Below are positions 1 to 6,037 of a stretch of 11,488 nucleotides of DNA, piece by piece. Below the pieces are notes generated by a model. The model made no database searches. It worked only from the letters and a program-made list of their open reading frames with translations, and had not been told where the DNA came from. This stretch comes from Fidelibacterota bacterium (lineage in GTDB: Bacteria > Marinisomatota > Marinisomatia > Marinisomatales > UBA8229). Position numbers and translations under genes: made by a program. The stretch spans positions 1 through 11,488 of the forward strand of contig NYYF01000047.1 in assembly GCA_002686675.1 (NCBI GenBank), read 5' to 3'. Positions within the stretch are counted from its first letter, which is position 1, and every line of letters begins with the position of its first letter.

Positions 1-196
1 ATCTTTCGTGACAATTAGTGCATATAACTTCGTGGGTATAAAGTTGGAGATTTAGTAAATAACCTGCATCCGGCAGACTATCACAATATCATGTGGAACA
101 GCATGGATAGAAGAAGAAGTCATCGAGGATTACCGGAACTACAATGCCACTCTCATTCAGGATCCATTTCAATTCTGGATGAATAAAGAAGAGTAA
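1..196 (+). pseudogene. Frameshifted remnant of a FlgD-like / type IX sorting-like C-terminal domain
   Basis: Frame 2 from base 2 reads SFVTISAYNF and soon hits stops. Frame 1 from about base 28 continues with GYKVGDLVNN, LHPADYHNIM and WNSMD. Joined, they follow the usual FlgD-type Ig / secretion C-terminal pattern: 'VT+ +YN + G +KV LV + L P YH + WN MD'. After WNSMD, frame 2 again gives a protein-like tail (EEEVIEDYRN, then YNATLIQDPF, QFWMNKEE) ending at TAA 194-196. No single frame is open across the region, and the last piece has no start codon. I therefore read it as a decayed or mis-sequenced gene end, truncated by the window edge. The family call rests on pattern similarity only. The tail after WNSMD does not look like the usual end of such a domain, so a fusion of two remnants is also possible. 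Confidence 0.4.
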
Positions 197-208
197 ATAC
201 GGTTACTC
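191..208. terminator. Small inverted repeat, possible bidirectional terminator
   Basis: GAGTAA (191-196) and TTACTC (203-208) are perfect 6-bp arms around a 6-nt loop, between the converging left remnant and the aldolase gene. On the minus strand, 28 nt beyond the aldolase stop, the hairpin is followed by TTCTTTATTC. On the plus strand it is followed by TTGTTGT. The stem is AT-rich and the T tracts are broken, so it would be a weak terminator at best. Confidence 0.3.
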
Positions 209-235
209 TTGTTGTAAGTAATTAGTGTCCTTACT

Positions 236-1261
236 TTAGACCTGATTTTCCATTTCATTACTATAATGCCCCAATGCTGCGGCGCCGTTGCATTGTGCCC
301 GGTGGTAAAATGCTTTCTGCGCTTCAGGGATGTTTTCTGACTTCCCGCCCCAAGCAGTTAATGCTGCCGCCTGGAGGGCACGTCCATAGGAAAAACTCAG
401 TTTCCAGGGCAGGGCATCGTTCATGACATTCATTGCATTAAGATGCCGTGTAGCAACCAGATCACTTTGCCCACCGGAGAGAAAACAAATCCCCGGCACT
501 GCTGACGGCACAACCCGCAGGAAGCACTCAACGGTCGCTTCCGCCACTTCTTCTACAGATGCCTGTTCGGAGCAGTCCAGTGCGGAGATGACCATGTTCG
601 GTTTTAGGATCATTCCCTCTAACATTACCCCCTGTTTAAATAATTCATGAAAAACAATGGTAAGAGTTTCTTCCGTTTCTTCAAAACATCGGTCGAGGGC
701 ATGTTTTCCATCCATGAGCACTTCCGGTTCAACGATGGGGACAATTCCAGTCTCCTGGCAAAGGGCTGCATAACGGGCAAGAGCATGTGCATTAGACTCA
801 AGGCATGCACGAGTTGGAATTCCATCTCCAATGCTAATGACGGCACGCCACTTAGCAAACCGTGCGCCAAGTTCATAGTACTCTTCCAGACGTTCCCGCA
901 ATCCATCTAACCCTTCTGTTACCTTTTCTCCCTCATGTCCAGCCAATGGTTTGGCACCAGTATCAACCTTGATCCCCGGAAGCACTCCCTTATCCGAAAG
1001 TAGTTTTGAAAATAACTTTCCTCCATTTAAAGTTGACTGCCTAAGTGTCTCATCAAACATAATGACACCACTGATAAATTCCTCCATTCCCTCCGTTGTA
1101 AATAATAGCCCCCTATATTCAGCCCGTTTATCTTCTGAACTTTCAGTACCAATCAAAGCAAATCGCTTCCCGATGGTTGATGTGCTCTCATCTGCTGCTA
1201 AAATTCCTTTGCCATCAGTAACGATTGCCTGTGCAGTTTCAATTAATTGAGTTCTATCCAT
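236..1261 (-). CDS. Fructose-bisphosphate aldolase, class I
   Basis: Cytosolic glycolytic/gluconeogenic enzyme that reversibly splits fructose 1,6-bisphosphate into dihydroxyacetone phosphate and glyceraldehyde 3-phosphate through a Schiff base, without a metal. The 341 residues fit the eukaryotic-type class I family. Visible motifs are GILAADES (19-26), KVD with K98, FAKWRAV (135-141, a Lys and Arg that bind phosphate), IVEPEVL (176-182, catalytic Glu), EGMILKPNMV (215-224) with the Schiff-base lysine at about K220, LSGGQS (261-266) and SYGRALQAAAL (291-301). The start is supported by an AAGGA sequence about 7 nt upstream. It lies 44 bp downstream of pfp on the same strand, so the two are probably co-transcribed and supply consecutive steps. 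The short C-terminal tail differs from the animal enzymes, which end in a catalytic Tyr. The family call is very secure. Confidence 0.97.
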   Translation of the reverse strand: MDRTQLIETAQAIVTDGKGILAADESTSTIGKRFALIGTESSEDKRAEYRGLLFTTEGMEEFISGVIMFDETLRQSTLNGGKLFSKLLSDKGVLPGIKVDTGAKPLAGHEGEKVTEGLDGLRERLEEYYELGARFAKWRAVISIGDGIPTRACLESNAHALARYAALCQETGIVPIVEPEVLMDGKHALDRCFEETEETLTIVFHELFKQGVMLEGMILKPNMVISALDCSEQASVEEVAEATVECFLRVVPSAVPGICFLSGGQSDLVATRHLNAMNVMNDALPWKLSFSYGRALQAAALTAWGGKSENIPEAQKAFYHRAQCNGAAALGHYSNEMENQV

Positions 1262-1305
1262 ATTTTTTCCTTACCTCATTTGTTTTTATTCGTTTGAAAT
1301 CTTTA

Positions 1306-2505
1306 TCAACTCGCGACTGGTTGTCCGAGGTGGTTCAGCAAATCCGTAAACCAGGGGACATGAATATCAAACGGTTTACCGCCTTTAATTTTTGAAAGAT
1401 CAATCAAGGTTAACTCCCCGTCTTTATCTTCATCCATTCCTACAACACCGCTTTTTCCCTCTAGCGCATATTCAGCAGCCAGAAAAGCCGATCGTTTGAT
1501 CAGATCGAGGTCTTTATCATTTGGTGCTGAGGAGCGAGCAAAATATCCGCTTTTCTGTACGAGAGTTTTCTCCGCACCCAATCGTTTTGCAAATTGTTTC
1601 GCAAACCACTGCCCCGGATTTATTTCATCCAGACGGACATGCCCAAAGGCATCGCGTGGTACGGCCTCACTCCTGGCTTCCATTTCGTGCACAATTGTAT
1701 CAATTCCTGCTCCTTCACTGAGAAAGATATTCACTCCGTCTTTTTCGTCCATTCTTTTCTTCAGGCGCTCCACTTCCCGTTCAAAATCAATTGTCAGTTC
1801 GGGGATATAAATAGCATCAATGTCCCACCGTTCTTTGTTTATGAGCAGCTCCGGTATAAACTCTTTTGTATCTAAATGGTTTCGGTATGCTTCAGCAGTA
1901 GCTGCTGTGAGCCATCCGCAATGGCGTCCCATAACTTCATGGATTAGTAATTGTCTTGTGCTGGTGGTATTTTCATTGGCGATATTTTCAAAAAATACTG
2001 CTCCCTGTTCCGCTGCTGTCCAGGCACCTAACGTTTGAACGATGGGATAAATATCGTTATCAACGGTCTTTGGTAATCCTACTACAGTGAGCTTATGGCC
2101 CGCTTGAGATAAATATTGTGCCAATTCTGATGCGGTAGTATTGGTGTCATCACCTCCTATGGTGTGCAATATATCCACTTTATCTTGAACCAATCGATTT
2201 GCGGCAACTTCCAAAGGATCTCCGCCCTCCTTTACGTAACCACGTTTTATGCAATCCTCAACATTGGTTAGTTTCACCCGGCTGTTCCCGATGGGGCTTC
2301 CGCCAAACCGTAATAATATATCAACATGTTCTTTTACGGAGGATGGGAAATCGATCCTTTTTCCAAGAAGAAGTCCCCGGTAGCCATTCAAATATCCAAT
2401 CAACTCTGCTTCAGGTTCAACCTTATTATAGTTTTCAATCAGTGCTCCAATGGATGCAGAGAGACAGGGAGCGATGCCCCCAGCAGTTAAAAATGCGATT
2501 TTCAT
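1306..2505 (-). CDS. pfp: Pyrophosphate-dependent 6-phosphofructokinase (PPi-PFK)
   Basis: Phosphorylates fructose 6-phosphate to fructose 1,6-bisphosphate using pyrophosphate. The reaction is reversible, so the enzyme can serve both glycolysis and gluconeogenesis. The 399 residues match the compact, about 400-residue Propionibacterium-type family along the whole length. Key motifs are LTAGGIAPCLS (6-16), FGGSPIGNSRVKLTN (67-81), GGDDTNTTA (117-125), PKTVDND (145-151) and MGRHCGW (192-198). The second Asp of GGDD and the Lys of PKT are the residues that distinguish PPi-users; ATP-dependent enzymes have GGDGS and PGT. The substrate call therefore rests on visible residues, although phosphoryl-donor preference has been known to shift within the superfamily. 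The start ATG has only a weak purine stretch (GAG about 13 nt upstream). It is the first gene of a two-gene unit with the aldolase, and is divergent from the acetoacetyl-CoA synthetase. Confidence 0.95.
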   Translation of the reverse strand: MKIAFLTAGGIAPCLSASIGALIENYNKVEPEAELIGYLNGYRGLLLGKRIDFPSSVKEHVDILLRFGGSPIGNSRVKLTNVEDCIKRGYVKEGGDPLEVAANRLVQDKVDILHTIGGDDTNTTASELAQYLSQAGHKLTVVGLPKTVDNDIYPIVQTLGAWTAAEQGAVFFENIANENTTSTRQLLIHEVMGRHCGWLTAATAEAYRNHLDTKEFIPELLINKERWDIDAIYIPELTIDFEREVERLKKRMDEKDGVNIFLSEGAGIDTIVHEMEARSEAVPRDAFGHVRLDEINPGQWFAKQFAKRLGAEKTLVQKSGYFARSSAPNDKDLDLIKRSAFLAAEYALEGKSGVVGMDEDKDGELTLIDLSKIKGGKPFDIHVPWFTDLLNHLGQPVAS

Positions 2506-2637
2506 TTAATTATTTTTTTCTCAAATAGTTACTAATGAATTTAATTAGATTTCTGAACAATGAATTGCTCTATTTTTTTTCAGAGAATTTAAAATAAAAA
2601 ATCCTTATTTTATGTAACCACTTAAGGAAATCTTATT
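2506..2637. promoter_or_regulatory. Divergent intergenic region, likely promoters for pfp (-) and acetoacetyl-CoA synthetase (+)
   Basis: This 132-bp, very AT-rich gap separates two divergent genes, so both must initiate here or inside the neighbour. For the plus strand, TTGCTC (2565-2570) and TAAAAT (2590-2595) with a 19-nt spacer is the best -35/-10-like pair I see, but it is weak. AAGGAAA (2624-2630) is a good ribosome-binding site, 7 nt before the plus-strand ATG. No clear operator was found. Confidence 0.35.
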
Positions 2638-4590
2638 ATGAATAATCCTATTTGGACACCCTCCCAGAAACAAATTGACCGATCACAGATGACCAAGTTT
2701 ATGAAGTATGTAAACTTATCCCGTCATCTCTCCCTGAAAAATTATGATGACTTATATTCCTGGTCCATAAAGGAGATTCCCTCATTTTGGGAATCCCTCT
2801 GGGAATTTAGTGAAGTAAAACACTCAACTCCTTATTCAAAAGTTGTAGATGATACTTCTAAAATGCCGGGCGCAAAATGGTTCCCAGATGCACGGTTAAA
2901 TTATGCAGAGAATTTATTGCGATTCAATGACTCGAAACCGGCAATAATATTTAAGGGAGAAAATCAAAATCCTCGCATTCTTACCTACCAGGACCTAAAC
3001 GAAGAAGTGAATAAAGCAGCACATGCATTACGAAACATGGGAGTAGTTAAAGGAGACAGGGTAGCCGGATTTATACCAAACATGCCTGAAGCCGTTATAG
3101 CAATGTTAGCTGCTGCTTCTATCGGAGCAATTTGGAGTTCCTCTTCCCCGGATTTTGGAATTAAAGGTGTTCTGGATCGATTCGCTCAAATTGAGCCGAA
3201 AATCCTGTTTGCTGCAGATGGATACTTTTACAATGGCAAAAGATTTAACTCCCTTGAAAAACTGGAAGAAATTTTGAAGGCCCTACCCAGTATTGAAAAT
3301 GTGGTGATAGTCCCTTATACCAGACACCAGGCAGATATTTCTTCAATTCAGAATGGCATACATTATAAAGACTTTCTTCCTGTAGGTAAAGTTCCAGAAA
3401 TTATTTTTGAGCAGCTTCCATTTAATCATCCTCTTTATATAATGTATTCCTCCGGAACCACAGGATTGCCAAAATCGATTGTACATGGGGCAGGGGGAAC
3501 GTTAATTCAGCATTTGAAAGAATTATGTCTGCATACCAATCTTACAAGAGATGATACCATTATATACTTTACAACGTGTGGATGGATGATGTGGAATTGG
3601 CTGGTTTCCTCCCTTGCAATCGGTGCCACAATTGTACTCTACGATGGATCTCCATTCCATCCTGATTCCGGAGAAATGTGGAAAATGGCTCAAGATTTTA
3701 AAATAACTGTTTTTGGCACCAGCGCTAAATTTATCGCGTCAAGTCAGTCAATCGGTGAAAAACCAAAAGAAAAATATATGCTAAATGAACTAAAAACTAT
3801 CCTTTCCACAGGTTCTCCATTAATTGAGGAAAACTACGATTTTGTATACGAAAATATTAAGGAAGACGTTCAGCTTTCCTCCATCTCTGGCGGGACCGAT
3901 ATCATCTCCTGTTTTGCTCTTGGGAATCCAATTCTTCCAGTCCATCGAGGAGAATTGCAATGTCGCGGGCTGGGAATGGATGTCCAATCATTTGATTCAG
4001 ATGGAAACCCAGTTATAAATAAAAAGGGCGAGCTGGTCTGTGCTTCAGCTTTTCCATCCATGCCGGTTTATTTTTGGAACGATCCTGATGGGACAAAATA
4101 CCAACAAGCTTATTTCAACTCCTATCCCGGTGTATGGCATCATGGAGATTACATTATGATAAACAATTTGGGCGGTGTAAAAATATTTGGCAGAAGTGAT
4201 GCCACTTTGAACCCGGGTGGAATTCGTATAGGTACAGCAGAAATATACCGCGTAGTAGAAAAATTTTCAGAAGTTACAGACAGCCTTGTTGTCGGACAAA
4301 AATGGGGAGATGATGAACGAGTTATTCTGTTTGTTAAATTAACTGAAGGCACATCTCTCCATCATGAATTTATTCAAAAAATTAAAAAGACCATTCGATC
4401 AGAAACTTCACCAAGACATGTCCCAAAAAAGATTATTGAAATCGCAGATATTCCTTACACAATCAATGGGAAAAAAGTAGAAATTGCAGTCAAAAAAATA
4501 ATCTATGGAGAGGACGTACCTAATCGGGATGCCTTAGCAAACCCGGAATCATTGCAATTCTATCAGAATCTTCCTGATCTCCAGACATGA
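2638..4590 (+). CDS. aacS: Acetoacetyl-CoA synthetase (acetoacetate-CoA ligase)
   Basis: Cytosolic ANL-superfamily enzyme that activates acetoacetate with ATP and CoA through an acyl-AMP intermediate. This lets the cell use ketone bodies or recycle acetoacetate into lipid or storage metabolism. The 650 residues equal the family norm. Ordered features are the N-terminal acetyl-CoA-synthetase-like cap (WFPDARLNYAENLL, 81-94), the P-loop YSSGTTGLPK (270-279), TTCGWMMWNWL (312-322), SGGTDI (417-422), HGD (502-504), IFGRSD (516-521), and NGKK (610-613) carrying the adenylation lysine. TTxGWMMWNWL, together with the region FALGNPILPVHRGELQ (426-441), points to acetoacetyl-CoA rather than acetyl-CoA synthetase. 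A strong AAGGAAA ribosome-binding site supports the start. The TGA stop is genuine: the family's usual C-terminus (NLPDLQ) ends there, and the frame closes after six more codons. No ketone-body neighbours (thiolase, hydroxybutyrate dehydrogenase, CoA transferase) are present, so the physiological role is inferred. Confidence 0.95.
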   Translation: MNNPIWTPSQKQIDRSQMTKFMKYVNLSRHLSLKNYDDLYSWSIKEIPSFWESLWEFSEVKHSTPYSKVVDDTSKMPGAKWFPDARLNYAENLLRFNDSKPAIIFKGENQNPRILTYQDLNEEVNKAAHALRNMGVVKGDRVAGFIPNMPEAVIAMLAAASIGAIWSSSSPDFGIKGVLDRFAQIEPKILFAADGYFYNGKRFNSLEKLEEILKALPSIENVVIVPYTRHQADISSIQNGIHYKDFLPVGKVPEIIFEQLPFNHPLYIMYSSGTTGLPKSIVHGAGGTLIQHLKELCLHTNLTRDDTIIYFTTCGWMMWNWLVSSLAIGATIVLYDGSPFHPDSGEMWKMAQDFKITVFGTSAKFIASSQSIGEKPKEKYMLNELKTILSTGSPLIEENYDFVYENIKEDVQLSSISGGTDIISCFALGNPILPVHRGELQCRGLGMDVQSFDSDGNPVINKKGELVCASAFPSMPVYFWNDPDGTKYQQAYFNSYPGVWHHGDYIMINNLGGVKIFGRSDATLNPGGIRIGTAEIYRVVEKFSEVTDSLVVGQKWGDDERVILFVKLTEGTSLHHEFIQKIKKTIRSETSPRHVPKKIIEIADIPYTINGKKVEIAVKKIIYGEDVPNRDALANPESLQFYQNLPDLQT

Positions 4591-4677
4591 TTATGGATTT
4601 TGCCTGAATAATGAGAAAATAAAAAAATCATTTTCAGCCCCTTGCTGTTTAATAATTTGTAAATTGAAATAAATTTT

Positions 4678-4750
4678 GCGGCGCTTATCCCCACCAATGG
4701 AATTATTCTTTCTGTAGGTGTTTGTGGTCAACAATAAGCGTCGCTTTTTT
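4678..4750 (+). terminator. Hairpin with 45-nt loop followed by T6; terminator or small structured RNA
   Basis: The left arm GCGGCGCTTAT (4678-4688) pairs with ATAAGCGTCGC (4734-4744), with one G-T wobble, and T6 follows directly (4745-4750). The 45-nt loop can fold further: CCAC (4691-4694) with GTGG (4724-4727), or CACC (4692-4695) with GGTG (4718-4721). The position, 88 nt after the acetoacetyl-CoA synthetase stop, fits its transcription terminator. The GC-rich stem stands out from its AT-rich surroundings. The loop is unusually long for a simple terminator, so a small RNA or leader element is an alternative. Confidence 0.5.
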
Positions 4751-4854
4751 ATTCCTTCTTTTCCGGTTTTACTATTCTCAAATTATTCGGAACTTAATTA
4801 ATCCATTATTGTAAGACAGGTGTTGATCACAAAAAAACAGAAGGAAAACATACT

Positions 4855-5361
4855 ATGAAACAAAAAGATAACGAAAACAGGAAAACACTTGTCTTCACTG
4901 TTGTACTTGGATTCTTTGTGATGGGAACTGTTGTCTACCAACATCTTTCTTCCCCCGGAGAATCTACAATGGATGATTTTTCAATAGTGGAACAGGAATT
5001 CGTGAAAGATAATCTTGTTTCCATAATAGACACAATAGAGCCGGATGAATGGGATAAAGGAGTTAATTCAACTGATGACTTATTAGATAATGAGGTAGTA
5101 TCAACTCTAGACGAAGAACCTATAAAGTCATTTTCTGAGGCATTTGCAGAAGCACGTTCATTGCTAGGGTCGGGAAAAATCTTTAGCTGGAACGGATCAG
5201 AATATTCCACATCCTATGCGGAAGAAGAAAATAGAATGAAACAATTTATGACACCTGGGGTACCAAGAGATGATAATAAAACTGAAAACTTTGCTGAAGA
5301 AATAAATCAGGATACTTTAAAGAACCAGCATTCTATTGTTGTCCACAATAACCAGGAATAA
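4855..5361 (+). CDS. Small membrane-anchored acidic protein, function unknown
   Basis: A 168-residue protein that I cannot assign to a characterised family. Residues 1-9 are charged (KQKDNENRK), followed by one hydrophobic segment (about 11-28, TLVFTVVLGF onward). This predicts a short cytoplasmic tail, a signal-anchor and an outward-facing, strongly acidic C-terminal region. The most ordered part is about 91-123: SFSEAFAEAR, then LLGSGKIFSWNG and EYSTSYAEEE. It resembles a short 'F-x-x-AFAxAR-x3-G-x-G-x-x-F-x-W-x-G-x-x-Y-x-T' module that I recall from Bacteroidetes-like proteins. That memory is unverified and gives no function. The start is strongly supported by AGAAGGAAAA about 9 nt upstream. 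A clear terminator follows 20 bp after the stop, so it appears to be a single-gene transcript. Codon use resembles that of its neighbours. Confidence 0.8.
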   Translation: MKQKDNENRKTLVFTVVLGFFVMGTVVYQHLSSPGESTMDDFSIVEQEFVKDNLVSIIDTIEPDEWDKGVNSTDDLLDNEVVSTLDEEPIKSFSEAFAEARSLLGSGKIFSWNGSEYSTSYAEEENRMKQFMTPGVPRDDNKTENFAEEINQDTLKNQHSIVVHNNQE

Positions 5362-5380
5362 GTGAACACGATTGATAAGT

Positions 5381-5414
5381 AAAACCGGGCATTCAAATTC
5401 GCATGCCCGGTTTT
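5381..5414 (+). terminator. Strong intrinsic terminator
   Basis: The arms AAAACCGGGCAT (5381-5392) and ATGCCCGGTTTT (5403-5414) are perfectly complementary around a 10-nt loop, and the T run (5411-5417) gives the U tract. It ends the transcript of the small membrane-anchored protein. Because the A run precedes the stem, it could also work on the minus strand, but no minus-strand gene ends there. Confidence 0.9.
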
Positions 5415-5533
5415 TTTATTTAAAAATTCTTGTCTTCATTAAATTTATCTTATATCTTCTGTCCATGATTTTTTAAATGTAAACGAAAAAGATATGGTGA
5501 GCTACTTTTTAATGGACTGTTAACCAATCTAAC

Positions 5534-5561
5534 TTGGAATTTGTTCCGTTCGTTTTATCTT
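5534..5561 (+). promoter_or_regulatory. Candidate promoter of the cold-shock gene
   Basis: TTGGAA (5534-5539) and TATCTT (5556-5561), with a 16-nt spacer, lie about 50 bp before the cold-shock start codon. This would leave a leader of about 40 nt ending in an AAAGAGGA ribosome-binding site (5595-5602). The -35 overlaps a GGAA-TTTG-TTCC palindrome (5536-5547). The stretch between the upstream terminator and this point shows no other feature. Confidence 0.4.
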
Positions 5562-5609
5562 AAAGAATAATAATAAATATTAACACATACATAGAAAGAG
5601 GAAAAATTT

Positions 5610-5822
5610 ATGGCTGAACGTGAAGAAGGAACCGTTAAATGGTTCAGCTCATCAAAAGGATATGGATTTATAACCCCCGAAGAAGGCGATGACATTTTCT
5701 GTCATTTTTCTTCCATATCAGGTGATGGATATCGTACTCTCAAAGAAAACGATAAAGTAGAATTTGAGGTTGCCACAACCGATAAAGGAAAAGAAGCAAA
5801 GAACGTAGAGATAATATCTTAA
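5610..5822 (+). CDS. Cold-shock domain protein (CspA family)
   Basis: A 70-residue single-domain OB-fold nucleic-acid-binding protein. Proteins of this family bind single-stranded RNA/DNA and melt mRNA secondary structure, in cold shock or constitutively. Visible features are GTVKWFSSSKGYGFI (7-21) containing RNP1 (KGYGFI), RNP2 as DIFCHFSSI (28-36), and the C-terminal VEFEVATTDKGKEAKNVE (50-67). The length and ending match the family. RNP2 has Cys where Val is usual (FVHF to FCHF). The start is supported by AAAGAGGA 7-8 nt upstream. It has its own candidate promoter, lies after a terminator and converges with the selenoprotein gene, so it is probably transcribed alone. The sequence does not show whether it is cold-induced. 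Confidence 0.96.
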   Translation: MAEREEGTVKWFSSSKGYGFITPEEGDDIFCHFSSISGDGYRTLKENDKVEFEVATTDKGKEAKNVEIIS

Positions 5823-6037
5823 TTCCCATTTATTTATACTAGGCCCCAAGTCGCAGATTTTCGTCTAAAAAAAATCACAGTAATTTCCAAAAAAAAAATA
5901 GTTTTGGTCTAATTTCTACTATAAAGTAAAATTAGATTATATGTTATTTCTGCGACTCGATCAATCTGATGATCATTTATAGTATTTCATACAGGATACA
6001 AACAAATTAGAGCTGTACCTTAAGGTAGATTTATAAT
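5823..6037. other. Intergenic region with nested inverted repeats between convergent genes
   Basis: No coding potential was seen in these 215 bp. There are three nested symmetries: ATACTA (5836-5841) with TAGTAT (5980-5985); AGTCGCAGA (5849-5857) with TCTGCGACT (5949-5957), 91 nt apart; and the hairpin TCTAATTT (5908-5915) with AAATTAGA (5929-5936). A separate perfect palindrome TACCTTAAGGTA lies at 6016-6027, just past the selenoprotein stop. The outer arms have no adjacent T tract, so they do not look like terminators. They could form a folded 3' UTR or a small RNA. Confidence 0.45.
5889..5936 (-). terminator. Possible terminator of the selenoprotein gene
   Basis: Read on the minus strand, the stem TCTAATTT/AAATTAGA (5936-5908), with an inner ACT/AGT extension, is followed 9 nt later by a run of ten T (complement of A10 at 5889-5898). 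It lies about 100 nt after the stop codon. The gap between stem and T run is longer than ideal and the stem is AT-rich, so this is tentative. Confidence 0.35.

Noticed and set aside
423..1250. Plus- and minus-strand open frames within the aldolase gene
   Set aside because: They lie in alternative frames of a highly conserved enzyme and have no recognisable protein features.
4588..4590. Possible read-through of the TGA stop of acetoacetyl-CoA synthetase
   Set aside because: The family's C-terminus ends here. Only six codons follow before TAA, and no hairpin with the right geometry was seen.
5849..5957. The 9-bp inverted repeat as a simple bidirectional terminator
   Set aside because: The arms are 91 nt apart and neither outer flank has a T tract.
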